DNA from: Prosthecobacter sp.
GTDB taxonomy: Bacteria > Verrucomicrobiota > Verrucomicrobiia > Verrucomicrobiales > Verrucomicrobiaceae
Direction: 5' to 3'
Assembly: GCA_019186985.1 (NCBI GenBank)
Contig: JABARQ010000010.1
Coordinates: 93,908-157,907 of the forward strand
Length of the DNA: 64,000 bases
Under the pieces are notes generated by a model. The model was not told where the DNA came from. It made no database searches and saw nothing but the letters and a program-made list of their open reading frames with translations. Made by a program: the position numbers and the translations under genes. The number at the start of each line of letters is the position of its first letter. Position 1 is the first letter of the stretch. Shown piece by piece: positions 17,293 to 26,095 of the stretch.

Positions 17293-18219
17293 ATGTTCCG
17301 ACGCATCCTGCAGACCGGCGGCTGGCTGGCCCTCGCCCTGGGCCTCGTGCTCCAGCTCTGGTTGAAGGACCGGCACATGGTCCTTGCCCTGGTCTTTTAT
17401 GCGCTGCCCAAGCCCTGCCTCGCAGGGCTTGCCTTGCTGCTCTTTAGGTTAGGCAGAGGCTGGCGGCGCATGATGGCGGCCACGGCCTTTGTCATGATCA
17501 GCGGCTGGTGGATTGCAGCTTCCTGGTCTTCGGGCAACGTGGCCGTTTCAGCACCGGCTCGCATCGACGCCAACAAGACTGCCGAGGAGGTCACGATCCT
17601 TTACTGGAACCTCTGCAGGCCACGCGGGCTGGACCGTCAGGCGGTTGAGCTGGTTGAATCGCTGAAGCCCGACATCGCGGCCTTTGTCGAGCCCGGCCCC
17701 AACGTCGGCGAGTTGCTTGACGAGTATGAACAGCTGCTGCCGGGCTATCGCGCTTCCTGGATGCCAAGGGGCATCCTCTGGCTCTCCCGGCTTCCATCCC
17801 GCCATCGCGTCCGCGGCAAGCTGGATGACATGGGCGCCTTCGCACGCTTTGAGGTGAACCTGCCCGGCGGCGCCTTTCCGATGGTCGTGGCGGATGTTCA
17901 TCCAGGCCTGTGGAGGCCCCGGCTCCACCAGCTTGACGAGGTTTTGCAACATTCGTTAGGCCGGGCCGACGCGGTGCTGGCCGGCGACTTCAACACGCCG
18001 CTTGAGTCCGTGTTCTTCGAACCCTACCGAGCCCGCCTCACCAACGTGCTCGAAGCCGCCGGCAGGGGCTTTCGTGAAACCTGGCCCTGCGGACTGCCGC
18101 TGCTCAGCCTCGACCAGGTCTGGGCGGGTGCGGACTGGCAGGTCCTTGAGGCCCGCAAGATCTGGCGGCTCACGGGCAGCGACCACGCCGCCCTTTACGT
18201 CCGCCTGCGCCGGCGGTAG
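17293..18219 (+). CDS. Membrane-anchored endonuclease/exonuclease/phosphatase family protein
   Basis: 308 residues. Three hydrophobic helices in the first 95 residues, then the EEP catalytic domain. Its motifs are in order: LYWNLC (Asn), FVEPGP (Glu), VVADVHPG (Asp, His), LAGDFNTP, LSLDQVW and GSDHAAL. These are the metal and catalytic residues of the DNase I/sphingomyelinase-like fold. The membrane anchor suggests an extracytoplasmic phosphodiesterase of unknown substrate. Tightly linked to its neighbours on both sides. Confidence 0.85.
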   Translation: MFRRILQTGGWLALALGLVLQLWLKDRHMVLALVFYALPKPCLAGLALLLFRLGRGWRRMMAATAFVMISGWWIAASWSSGNVAVSAPARIDANKTAEEVTILYWNLCRPRGLDRQAVELVESLKPDIAAFVEPGPNVGELLDEYEQLLPGYRASWMPRGILWLSRLPSRHRVRGKLDDMGAFARFEVNLPGGAFPMVVADVHPGLWRPRLHQLDEVLQHSLGRADAVLAGDFNTPLESVFFEPYRARLTNVLEAAGRGFRETWPCGLPLLSLDQVWAGADWQVLEARKIWRLTGSDHAALYVRLRRR

Positions 18220-18227
18220 GCTTGCTC

Positions 18228-18989
18228 ATGAAGCGCCGCACATTTTGCGCAATGAGCTCCTTGGCATTCGCCGCACCCTCTGGCATGGCGGCGGAAATGA
18301 TCGAGTTTGAAGGCGGTCTCTATCAGCTGCACAGGGTACCTAAACCACGCTGGTCTCAGCTTCAACTGCGCTGGCTTGATGATCAGGGGCGGCCTCTTGT
18401 GCATTTTGGAGGCCTGCAGAAGCAGCTCAGGAAAGAAGGCCTGAACCTCGCCTTTGCAACGAACGCTGGGATTTATAAAGCAGGTCCGAAGCCCTGCGGC
18501 CTGACGATTTCAGAATTCAGGGAGCTGGTGCCGCTCAACCTTGCTGATGGAGACGGCAATTTTTTCCTCAAGCCCAATGGCGTCTTTTATCTCGATGACA
18601 ACAAGGGGCCAGCAGTGGTGGGCGCCGCAGAGTGGCCTCAGCTGCGGCTCAAGCCCAGGCTTGCTGCGCAATCCGGACCTTTGATCCTGCTCCGCGGTGT
18701 CGAACATCCTATGTTCAGGCCGGACTCGCCTAACAAAAGACAACGCAGCGCTGTCGGTGTTGTGAAGGACACGCAGGAGGTCGTCTTTGTCATGAGCCAC
18801 CGGGAGGACCGCCGGAAAGGGCGGGTGACCTTTCACCAGCTGGCACGCCTGTTTGTGAACCTGAGTTGCATGGACGCGCTCTACCTGGACGGCGATATTT
18901 CCGAGATGATCACGCAGCCACTGCCAGATGCGGTGGCATCGGCGCCACCCACCAACACCTTTGCCGCCATGTTCGTGGAGGTGCGATGA
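18228..18989 (+). CDS. Phosphodiester glycosidase family protein (PF09992, YigE-like)
   Basis: 253 residues from ATG 18228 (a TTG 6 bp upstream is possible). A short signal-like N-terminus (RTFCAMSSLAFAAPSGMAA). Family features: LNLAFATNAGIYKAG, LKPNGVFYLD, AAQSGPLIL, SAVGVVKDTQEVVFVMS and MDALYLDGDISEM, the arrangement of the NAGPA/YigE domain that cleaves GlcNAc-phosphodiester-type bonds. It begins 8 bp after the EEP gene. An exported sugar-phosphodiester hydrolase working with the EEP protein is a reasonable inference. Confidence 0.85.
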   Translation: MKRRTFCAMSSLAFAAPSGMAAEMIEFEGGLYQLHRVPKPRWSQLQLRWLDDQGRPLVHFGGLQKQLRKEGLNLAFATNAGIYKAGPKPCGLTISEFRELVPLNLADGDGNFFLKPNGVFYLDDNKGPAVVGAAEWPQLRLKPRLAAQSGPLILLRGVEHPMFRPDSPNKRQRSAVGVVKDTQEVVFVMSHREDRRKGRVTFHQLARLFVNLSCMDALYLDGDISEMITQPLPDAVASAPPTNTFAAMFVEVR

Positions 18990-19005
18990 AGCGCGGTCCC
19001 GCTGT

Positions 19006-19554
19006 TCAGTCCAGGCTCCACTCCACCGCCACCGTCTGCTCACGGCCCGTGCGGTCGTTGTACTTCACATGCCCGTTGCGGGCGCCGTACTCGTGGACGC
19101 ACTTGGTGACCTTGACGTCGTAGGCGCAGTATTCGGCGATCTCCAGCAGCCGGCCCTGCTGCCACCAGCGCAGGGCCTGAAGACCGTCGGCGGTCTTGCC
19201 GCAGCCCAGCGTGGCGGCGGCGACATCCTCGAGCTTGATGCGATGGCCGAGGCGCTTCTCCAGGTCGACCAGAAGGTCGAAGCTGCGCACCTGGTCGCGA
19301 AAGTCGAAGATGGTGTGACCCATCAGGACGTCGTAGTCGAAGCTGATGTGGTTGAAGCCCACGACGAGGTCGGCGCGCACAAGCTGGTTGATCAGCTCGT
19401 TGGCCTCCTCCTCTTCGTAGATCAGGTATTCACCCAGCCGCGTGCTGTAGGTCACGGCGATGGAGATGCCCATCTTGTGCTTGTTGCCCCAGCCGCCCAC
19501 ATCATTGGCAGTGCGGCGGGTTTCGAGGTCGAAATAGACGATGTCCCTGGCCAT
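19006..19554 (-). CDS. RNase H-fold 3'-5' exonuclease (DEDD type, YprB-like)
   Basis: 182 residues. DEDD exonuclease motifs: VYFDLETRR (Asp9, Glu11) at the start, VVGFNHISFDYDVL (Exo II) in the middle, and EIAEYCAYDVKVT (Exo III with Tyr) near the end. This is the pattern of small YprB/PF13482-type or DnaQ-like exonucleases. It starts 10 bp after the infA stop, so they form an operon. Substrate DNA or RNA cannot be told. Convergent with the phosphodiester glycosidase gene, 16 bp apart. Confidence 0.8.
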   Translation of the reverse strand: MARDIVYFDLETRRTANDVGGWGNKHKMGISIAVTYSTRLGEYLIYEEEEANELINQLVRADLVVGFNHISFDYDVLMGHTIFDFRDQVRSFDLLVDLEKRLGHRIKLEDVAAATLGCGKTADGLQALRWWQQGRLLEIAEYCAYDVKVTKCVHEYGARNGHVKYNDRTGREQTVAVEWSLD

Positions 19555-19564
19555 CAGGATTGGT

Positions 19565-20182
19565 TCAGAGACGGTAGACGATGCGGGCCTTGTCCATGTC
19601 GTAGGGCGACATTTCGAGCTTCACTCCGTCACCGATGACCAGGCGGATGAACTTCTTGCGCATCTTGCCGGAGATATGGGCCAGGACCTCATGACCGTTT
19701 TTGAGCTTCACGCGGAACATGGTGCCGGCAAGCACGGCCGTGATGACGCCTTCAAGCTCAATGGCCTCCTCTTTTTCCTTCACATCCTCCTCCTTGGGAG
19801 GTTCGGGGCGCCGCTGCTGCTGTTTGCCGCCACCGCCACGATTGCCACCACGACTGCCGCCGCCGCCGCTGCGCTGGCCGCCATGAGGGCCTGGACGACC
19901 CGGGCCACCACCCCCCGGGCGGTGTCCGCCTCCGCCACCTGGACGAGGCGGACCTCCGGAGGTCGCGCCTGTTCCCGTTCTGGCCGGTCCTGTCGCTCCC
20001 GTGCCGGTCCTGGCAGGACCTGTCGCGCCCGCGCCAGTTCTGGCCGGGCCGCTGCTGGAACCGCCCGGACGCGATGCGCCGGACGAACCGGCACCCGTTC
20101 CAGCACCGGTAGCTGGGCGGGACGGTCCAATTCGGGTAAATCCTGCCGGGTTCGAGGAAGGGCGATGGGGAGTAGAACTCAT
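19565..20182 (-). CDS. infA: Translation initiation factor IF-1 with long Gly/Pro-rich N-terminal extension
   Basis: 205 residues from ATG 20182 ([15 protein letters not shown]). The last 68 residues are a complete IF-1 S1/OB domain: [60 protein letters not shown]. About 135 residues before it are low complexity, with near-perfect repeats of the type [10 protein letters not shown], then GGxRPGGGG-rich and basic stretches, and a short acidic [10 protein letters not shown] linker. Normal IF-1 is about 72 aa. No internal Met exists between the first residue and the OB domain, so the extension is probably translated unless a non-ATG start is used. Confidence 0.85.
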   Translation of the reverse strand: MSSTPHRPSSNPAGFTRIGPSRPATGAGTGAGSSGASRPGGSSSGPARTGAGATGPARTGTGATGPARTGTGATSGGPPRPGGGGGHRPGGGGPGRPGPHGGQRSGGGGSRGGNRGGGGKQQQRRPEPPKEEDVKEKEEAIELEGVITAVLAGTMFRVKLKNGHEVLAHISGKMRKKFIRLVIGDGVKLEMSPYDMDKARIVYRL

Positions 20183-20274
20183 GAAGCTTTGAGAGTGCTG
20201 GAGAGCTGGGAGATTACAACCAAAAAAACCACTGGCGCGGCTCTGCGATTGCACTACTATCGCCCCCGCGAGTT

Positions 20275-20350
20275 GGTGGTCGTAGCTCAATGGTAGAGCC
20301 CCAGATTGTGATTCTGGTTGTTGCGGGTTCGAGCCCCGTCGATCACCCCA
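20275..20350 (+). tRNA. tRNA-His (GTG)
   Basis: Canonical cloverleaf: G-1 at 20275, acceptor GTGGTCG/CGATCAC, D-arm GCTCAATGGTAGAGC, anticodon arm CCAGA-TTGTGAT-TCTGG, T-arm with TTCGAGC loop, C73 and encoded CCA. The extra G-1:C73 pair confirms His. Confidence 0.95.
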
Positions 20351-20507
20351 CCACCGCCTTAGACAAGGCAGCACATGCAAGAGAGGTCGGACTCATCGCC
20401 AGGCAATCTACAAAGACCTGCATGCAGAATTCCCAAGGCTCTTCCTTCCTGACGACTGAAAGATGGCTGGACGCTTGATTTAATCTGACTTCCATCCGCT
20501 GCGCCCC

Positions 20508-21251
20508 ATGGAACTTCTCGAAGCCCGCATTGGACACTCCTTTCATGACCGATCCCTGCTGACACAGGCACTCACACACGCCAGCCTTGGCTATGAAACT
20601 CAGCGCACACAGCCTGACAACCAACGTCTCGAGTTCCTGGGCGATGCAGTCGTTCAGCTGCTTCTTTCTGAAATTCTCTTTCAGCGGTTCCCGGATGCCG
20701 ATGAAGGCCTTCTGACCAAGGTTCGCGCTCAACTTGTTTCCACAAAGGCACTGGCAAAAGTCGGACGTCACATCCAGCTGGGTGGTTTTCTGCTGATGGG
20801 TCGTGGTGAGGAAAGCCATGGCGGCAGGGAAAGAGATTCTTCGCTCGCCGATGCGATGGAGGCTCTGGTAGGCGCCGTCTTTATCGATGGTGGAATCGAG
20901 GCCGCCAGGGCTCTTGCCCAGCTGCTTTTTCTTCCGGAAATTCTCAAGCTGGGAGACACACCAGCGGATCAAAATCCAAAGGGGCAGCTTCAAGAGATAC
21001 TTCAAGCCGTCAGTTCCCAGTCACCCACCTACAAGATCGTGGATCAAAGCGGCCCGGATCATGCCAAATCCTTTGTGGCTGTGGTGGTTTGGGGCGATCG
21101 CGAACTGGGCAGGGGACTGGGTAAAAGCAAAAAGGAAGCTGAAGTCGAGGCGGCTCGCGCGGCATTGGTGAGCGGTATCGCCGATTATACAATCACTAAA
21201 AATTCCACACCTGACTGTGAGCAGATTGGGCAAAACTCCACTCATGTCTGA
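20508..21251 (+). CDS. rnc: Ribonuclease III
   Basis: 247 residues from ATG 20508. RNase III signature NQRLEFLGDAV at 38-48, with the catalytic Glu/Asp set completed by SSLADAMEALVGAVFIDGG. The dsRNA-binding domain spans about 155-225 (NPKGQLQEILQAVSSQSPTY, GRGLGKSKKEAEVEAARAAL). It processes rRNA precursors and structured RNAs. It follows tRNA-His by about 160 bp. The GC content is slightly lower than in the neighbouring genes. Complete. Confidence 0.95.
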   Translation: MELLEARIGHSFHDRSLLTQALTHASLGYETQRTQPDNQRLEFLGDAVVQLLLSEILFQRFPDADEGLLTKVRAQLVSTKALAKVGRHIQLGGFLLMGRGEESHGGRERDSSLADAMEALVGAVFIDGGIEAARALAQLLFLPEILKLGDTPADQNPKGQLQEILQAVSSQSPTYKIVDQSGPDHAKSFVAVVVWGDRELGRGLGKSKKEAEVEAARAALVSGIADYTITKNSTPDCEQIGQNSTHV

Positions 21252-21549
21252 GAACAGCTTGCTGAACTGCGACTTGTTCCTGAGTTCTCACAGCCTGTGC
21301 GCAATTTTATCAGCAGCGTTTTGCAACGTGGAACGCCCGGTTTTCAAGGCAGGAACACGGTTGTTCCGGTTATCCCCAGCCTATATGACTGAGAAGAATG
21401 GCAGCTCCATTTCCTCTCCAATCATAGAGGCTGGGTAAAAGTAGAAGAACTCTGAAGCTCCGCTTTGGAGGCATGAATGAGCCTCGTATTTCTTCTTTGA
21501 GCGAAGCGGTGTTTGCACATTCCCATGTCTCCGCCAAAGTCCGGCCCTT

Positions 21550-22632
21550 ATGTCCAGCAGTCTCGGCACTCTCTTCCGAATCAGCACCTGGGGTGAATCC
21601 CATGGCCCTGGCGTGGGCGTGGTCGTGGATGGTTGCCCGCCCCGGATTCCCCTGAGTGTGGAAGACATCCAACGCGAGCTCGACAGGCGCAGGCCTGGCC
21701 AGAGCAAGATCGTCACGCCACGCAAGGAAGACGATGCCGCGGAGATCCTGTCAGGAGTCTTGGAAGGCCAGACCCTGGGCACGCCCATCGGCATTTTTGT
21801 CCGCAACACGGATCAGCGTCCTTCCGCCTACACGGAGATGCAGCAGGCCTACCGGCCCAGTCACGCTGACTACACTTACGATGCGAAGTATGGCATCCGA
21901 GCGGTGTCCGGAGGCGGGCGCTCCAGCGCTCGTGAAACCATCGGGCGTGTTGCCGCAGGTGCCATTGCACGCCAGGTGCTTCGTCACTCCCTGCCGCGTT
22001 ACGAATGCCTGGCCTACGTCAAAACCATCCATGACATCGTGGCCAAGGTTCCGGATTCGCTTTCTGCGGAGAACATCGAATCGAACATTGTCAGGACCTG
22101 TGATGCAGCGGCGGCCGTTCGCATGATCGAGCTTATTGAAAAGGTGAGGAGCGAAGGCAACAGCGTCGGCGGGGTTGTGGAATGCGTGGTTCGCGGTGTG
22201 CCTGCGGGTCTGGGTGAGCCGGTCTTTGACAAGCTGGAGGCTGATCTGGCCAAGGCGATGCTGAGCTTGCCGGCCACCAAGGGCTTCGAAATCGGCAGCG
22301 GCTTTGCCGGCACTTTGATGACGGGACTCGAGCACAATGACGAGTTCTACATGGAAGCGGGAACCGTGCGCACCCGCACGAACCGCAGCGGCGGCATCCA
22401 GGGCGGCATCAGCAATGGCGAGGACATTGTCTTCCGCGTCGCCTTCAAACCCACTGCCACGGTCCTGCGCGAGCAGAAGACGGTGACGAATGACGGCCAG
22501 GAAACCACGTTGTCGGCCCGGGGCCGCCATGATGCCTGTGTTCTGCCACGCGCGGTGCCGATGGTCGAGGCCATGGTGCATCTTGTGATCGTTGATCACC
22601 TGCTGCGCCAGCGCGCCTGCAGCGGATCTTAG
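21550..22632 (+). CDS. aroC: Chorismate synthase
   Basis: 360 residues from ATG 21550. Family signatures: [20 protein letters not shown] near the N-terminus, [36 protein letters not shown], and [15 protein letters not shown]. Converts EPSP to chorismate with reduced FMN at the end of the shikimate pathway. Full length. The 298 bp upstream hold no gene I can support. Confidence 0.96.
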   Translation: MSSSLGTLFRISTWGESHGPGVGVVVDGCPPRIPLSVEDIQRELDRRRPGQSKIVTPRKEDDAAEILSGVLEGQTLGTPIGIFVRNTDQRPSAYTEMQQAYRPSHADYTYDAKYGIRAVSGGGRSSARETIGRVAAGAIARQVLRHSLPRYECLAYVKTIHDIVAKVPDSLSAENIESNIVRTCDAAAAVRMIELIEKVRSEGNSVGGVVECVVRGVPAGLGEPVFDKLEADLAKAMLSLPATKGFEIGSGFAGTLMTGLEHNDEFYMEAGTVRTRTNRSGGIQGGISNGEDIVFRVAFKPTATVLREQKTVTNDGQETTLSARGRHDACVLPRAVPMVEAMVHLVIVDHLLRQRACSGS

Positions 22633-22691
22633 TTACACTTTTTGTTAGGCTGTTCGGCGGATCTGGGAGCTTTCAGTCATGTGTTGCAGCT

Positions 22692-23447
22692 TCAGGGCTT
22701 CGGAGCCTGGTAGCTGAGGGTGACCACCGTCTTTCCGTCCTCGGTGAGGATCAGCACGTTGCTGGTCTTTTCGCCCTGGGTTGCTGAAAGGGTGACGGTC
22801 AGACTGCCGTCGGAATCGACAGAATTCACGTTGGTTTCAAATCCGGAGGTTTTGAATTTTTCCTCATAGAAACGTCTTACCTTTTCGACGGCGTCTGAAG
22901 TGGAAAAGCTCTGGGTGCCAGCGATGCCTTCCGGAGTCTCAGTGCTGAATCCGCCTTCCTTCGGGGAAGCGCCAGGATAAGTGGGAATCCATGGGGGGAG
23001 GGAACCTGCTTGTGCACCGCTGGAAATGACCGTTTTTCCATCGGGCCCCTGGACCGTCATCTTGCCACCCTCGGCTGCTTCAGACACATCAACGGTGGTG
23101 GTTTTTCCGTCCGCCTCCTGGATGGTGAACTTGCCCTTGGCCAGATCATTGAGCGGCATGGTGATGCTCTTGCCGCTCTTTTTATCCCGCAAGGTCATTT
23201 CTCCCTTGGCCTCATCGGTGCTGATGATTTCCAGGTCGGGATTGGCAGCCACCGCAAGTTTCGCCATCAGCTTGGCTGGGTTGCCTCCAGATTCCTCAGC
23301 GATCTCCTTCACTTTCTGACAGCCTTTGTTGATGAGGAGTATTCCAGCGATGCCTGCCAGGGCGACAATGCTCAGACAACCGATGCCGACGACGGCGAGA
23401 CCTGACAAACCTTTCTTCGATTCCGGTGAGGGAGGCGTCGTGCTCAT
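22692..23447 (-). CDS. Membrane-anchored hypothetical protein
   Basis: 251 residues. A single transmembrane helix near the N-terminus (about 14-40, GLAVVGIGCLSIVALAGIAG) after a short Ser/Pro-rich cytoplasmic tail, then an extracytoplasmic part. The region 85-140 has repeated KSITMPLNDLAKGKFTIQEA-like beta units; the end (about 160-250) has an alpha/beta pattern with PPWIPTYPGASP and VEKVRRFYEEKFKTSGFE, seen in other bacterial lipoprotein-like hypothetical proteins. No function assigned. Same strand as mnmG and downstream of it. Confidence 0.75.
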   Translation of the reverse strand: MSTTPPSPESKKGLSGLAVVGIGCLSIVALAGIAGILLINKGCQKVKEIAEESGGNPAKLMAKLAVAANPDLEIISTDEAKGEMTLRDKKSGKSITMPLNDLAKGKFTIQEADGKTTTVDVSEAAEGGKMTVQGPDGKTVISSGAQAGSLPPWIPTYPGASPKEGGFSTETPEGIAGTQSFSTSDAVEKVRRFYEEKFKTSGFETNVNSVDSDGSLTVTLSATQGEKTSNVLILTEDGKTVVTLSYQAPKP

Positions 23448-23490
23448 GAAGGGGAGGAAACACGAAATGGCGAAATCTGTCCATGCAGAT

Positions 23491-25407
23491 TTAACCCTTT
23501 CTGAGCATGACGGCGAGCAGGGCGATGTCTGCAGGAGTCACTCCTTGAATGCGGGTCGCCTGGCCAAGGGTGGCAGGACGAATCTGGGCAAGACGGAAGT
23601 AAGCTTCCTTTTTCAAGCCCTGGACCTTCTCATAATCAAAGTTCGCCGGGATTTCCTTTTCTTCCATCCTCGACGTTTTCTCCAGCATGACTTCCTGACG
23701 GTGGACATAACCCTCGTATTTGACATCGTTCTCCAGAAGCTGCCAAACAGCCTCCGAAAACTTGGCGCGGATTTCTTCGGGCAGACGGCTGTGGTCATTT
23801 TCGGTGCGCTTTATCCAGGCATGAAGTCGCATGGAATCGTGGCTGTTGTTTTGAATGAAGGTCATGGCTTCCGCGAGCTGAGTGGCCTTCTCCTGGGTGA
23901 TTCGTGCACGGGTGGCACAGGCAAGACCCAGCTCCGCAGCACGCGGTGTCAGGCGCAGGTCGCAGTTGTCCTGGCGGAGGAGGAGGCGGTATTCGGCGCG
24001 GGAGGTGAAAAGGCGGTAGGGCTCGGTGACTCCCTTGGTGACCAGATCATCGATGAGCACCCCAAGATACGCTTCGCTTCGGCCGAGGATGAACGCGGGC
24101 CTGCCTTGTACTTTCAGGGCCGCGTTGGCCCCGGCGATGAGACCTTGCCCAGCAGCCTCTTCGTAGCCGGAGGTGCCATTGATCTGCCCGGCGAAGTAGA
24201 GACCGGAGACGCGTTTGGTTTCCAGGGTGGGGTAGAGCTGGGTCGGGGGGCAGTAATCATACTCCACCGCGTAGCCAGGTCGGATGATCTCCGCCTTTTC
24301 AAGGCCGGTGATGCTTCGGATGAAATCCAACTGAACCTCGAAGGGCAGGGAGGTCGAAACTCCGTTGATGTAGTACTCGTTCGTGTGATGACCCTCGGGT
24401 TCCAGGAAGACTTGATGTCGGTCCTTCTCTGAGAAACGCACCACCTTGTCTTCGATGGAAGGGCAGTAACGTGGCCCGACCCCCTCAATTCTGCCGCAAT
24501 ACATGGGGGATTTGTCCAGATTGGCCCGGATGATGTCGTGGGTTTGCGGGTTTGTGTAGGTGATCCAGCAGGGGATTTGTTCCACGTGGAACGAATTTGG
24601 AGCCCAGTGATTGAGGGTAAAGGGGCTGCGGGGGGAATTTCCTGAGCTACTAGCAGTTGGATGACGGCTGTTTTGCCAGGCCAGGTCTTCCGTATCAATG
24701 ATGCCAGACAGATAACTGAAGGGCGGGGGAGGGGTGTCTCCAGGCTGCTCCTCGCACTTGGAGAAGTCGACGCTGCGGCTGTTGATCCGGCAGGGTGTGC
24801 CTGTTTTGAACCGTTTGACCTCGAACCCGAGGTGCCGGAGGCTGTCGGAGAGCGTCGAAATGCTGTCACCCATGCGTCCTCCTGCCTGGTTTTGGAGACC
24901 TACATGGAGCAGGCCGCGCATGAAGGTGCCCGAGGAAATGACGACAGTCTGGGTCCGGTAGACGAGTCCGAGGCTGGTGCGCACACCAATGACGATGTCC
25001 CCTTCGACCAGAATCTCTGCGGCATTGCCTTGATGCAGGTCGAGGTTGGGCTGGTTTTCGATCAGCCACTTCATGCGGAATTGGTAGGCCTTCTTGTCGC
25101 ACTGAGCTCGAGGGGCTTGGACGCTGGGCCCTTTGCGGGCATTCAGCATGCGGAACTGGATGCCGGTGGCGTCCGTGTTGAGCCCCATCACACCGCCCAA
25201 GGCATCGATTTCCCGAACGACATGGCCCTTGGCCAAACCTCCGATGGCGGGATTGCAGGACATCTGAGAGATGGTGTCCAGGTTCTGCGTGAGGATGGCG
25301 GTCTGGCACCCCAGACGAGCTGCCGCCATGGCCGCCTCAACCCCGGCGTGACCAGCTCCGCAGACAATGACGTCGTAGTGTTTGGGGTAGGTGTAGAGAG
25401 AGGACAT
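23491..25407 (-). CDS. mnmG: tRNA uridine-5-carboxymethylaminomethyl modification enzyme MnmG (GidA)
   Basis: 638 residues from ATG 25407. FAD motif [18 protein letters not shown] at about 16-33; [40 protein letters not shown], and [20 protein letters not shown] are family hallmarks; the C-terminal helical part ([14 protein letters not shown]) contacts MnmE. With MnmE it modifies U34 of several tRNAs. The full set of conserved blocks is present. A parS-like palindrome lies inside the gene. MnmG is often near oriC and parAB, but no such genes are in the window. Confidence 0.96.
   Translation of the reverse strand: MSSLYTYPKHYDVIVCGAGHAGVEAAMAAARLGCQTAILTQNLDTISQMSCNPAIGGLAKGHVVREIDALGGVMGLNTDATGIQFRMLNARKGPSVQAPRAQCDKKAYQFRMKWLIENQPNLDLHQGNAAEILVEGDIVIGVRTSLGLVYRTQTVVISSGTFMRGLLHVGLQNQAGGRMGDSISTLSDSLRHLGFEVKRFKTGTPCRINSRSVDFSKCEEQPGDTPPPPFSYLSGIIDTEDLAWQNSRHPTASSSGNSPRSPFTLNHWAPNSFHVEQIPCWITYTNPQTHDIIRANLDKSPMYCGRIEGVGPRYCPSIEDKVVRFSEKDRHQVFLEPEGHHTNEYYINGVSTSLPFEVQLDFIRSITGLEKAEIIRPGYAVEYDYCPPTQLYPTLETKRVSGLYFAGQINGTSGYEEAAGQGLIAGANAALKVQGRPAFILGRSEAYLGVLIDDLVTKGVTEPYRLFTSRAEYRLLLRQDNCDLRLTPRAAELGLACATRARITQEKATQLAEAMTFIQNNSHDSMRLHAWIKRTENDHSRLPEEIRAKFSEAVWQLLENDVKYEGYVHRQEVMLEKTSRMEEKEIPANFDYEKVQGLKKEAYFRLAQIRPATLGQATRIQGVTPADIALLAVMLRKG
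24578..24593. promoter_or_regulatory. parS-like palindrome inside mnmG
   Basis: GTTCCACGTGGAAC (24579-24592) is a perfect 14-bp palindrome. It matches the bacterial parS consensus TGTTTCACGTGAAACA at 13 of 16 positions, with a symmetric change. It encodes Phe-His-Val-Glu in MnmG at a position that varies between species. Confidence 0.5.
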
Positions 25408-25497
25408 GCGGGCTGAAGGATCGAAAAGGAAAGGTCGAAGATAGAGGGTGAAGGCGTGGACTCAAGCTGTGAGCGAGGCTGGGGACGGGTGAAAATG

Positions 25498-25513
25498 TTC
25501 CATGTGGAACAAA
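25498..25513. promoter_or_regulatory. parS-like site upstream of mnmG
   Basis: TGTTCCATGTGGAACA has perfect 7-bp arms and a non-palindromic TG centre, matching parS at 13 of 16 positions and the site inside mnmG at 14 of 16. It lies 91 bp upstream of the mnmG start, between mnmG and a small membrane-protein gene. Confidence 0.45.
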
Positions 25514-25523
25514 AATCACGGGG

Positions 25524-25937
25524 CTAATCGTCCCGGGTGGGCAGATCCCCCACAAGGGCGAACAAACCCATGGCGACTCCCTGGCTGCCAATCCCGAAAT
25601 TGATCGCCCATCCTAGCAGGCTGACCAGCAGAGCCTGCCACGGGTTTTTCTCCCGGGCATGGGCAGTGAAAGCACGAAAGAGGCACAGCGCAGAATAAGT
25701 TTGCAGTGTCAAGACCACGCAACAGCCGAGAAAGAGGACGAGACCGATGCGACGCCAAGGATCGAATGCAGGAAGCCAGTGGAATGCATCCGTGGCAATC
25801 AAGGTGGAGCCCAAGATGAAAAAGATCGCCCAAGTGGCAATGCCATGAACGGTGTAGGCGATGGCTCGTTTGGCATGCATTTGCCGTTGAAAATAGCTCT
25901 GCGAATGGACACCTGAAAGCGGCCTCACCATCAGCAT
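25524..25937 (-). CDS. Small multi-pass membrane protein
   Basis: 137 residues from ATG 25937 (ATG 25880 is an alternative). Hydrophobic segments near 27-50 (YTVHGIATWAIFFILGSTLI), 63-85 (RIGLVLFLGCCVVLTLQTYS) and 100-130 (WQALLVSLLGWAINFGIGSQ) suggest three or four transmembrane helices. No recognised domain. Same strand as mnmG, 116 bp upstream of its start; possible shared transcript. Confidence 0.7.
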   Translation of the reverse strand: MLMVRPLSGVHSQSYFQRQMHAKRAIAYTVHGIATWAIFFILGSTLIATDAFHWLPAFDPWRRIGLVLFLGCCVVLTLQTYSALCLFRAFTAHAREKNPWQALLVSLLGWAINFGIGSQGVAMGLFALVGDLPTRDD

Positions 25938-26018
25938 CGATGTTTCAGCGAACGGCGAGGTAGCCAGATAGGTTGGAGGAGCTTCCCGGGATTATGGGGA
26001 GCTGAGCCCTGGGTCTAC

Positions 26019-26059
26019 CAAAAAAGCTGCCCCGAAGACCTTGCGGTGCATCGGGGCAG
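26019..26059 (-). terminator. Rho-independent terminator
   Basis: On the minus strand CTGCCCCGA (26059-26051) pairs with TCGGGGCAG (26035-26027) around a 15-nt loop and is followed by CTTTTTTGG. It ends the Gfo/Idh/MocA gene transcript. Confidence 0.88.
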
Positions 26060-26095
26060 GGGGAGGGTTTTTGGAATTTGGGTAAGAACACCTTC

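Noticed and set aside
25400..25520. Replication origin next to mnmG
   Set aside because: The two parS-like sites suggest it, but no DnaA-box cluster (TTATNCACA) or dnaA/dnaN/parAB genes are present.
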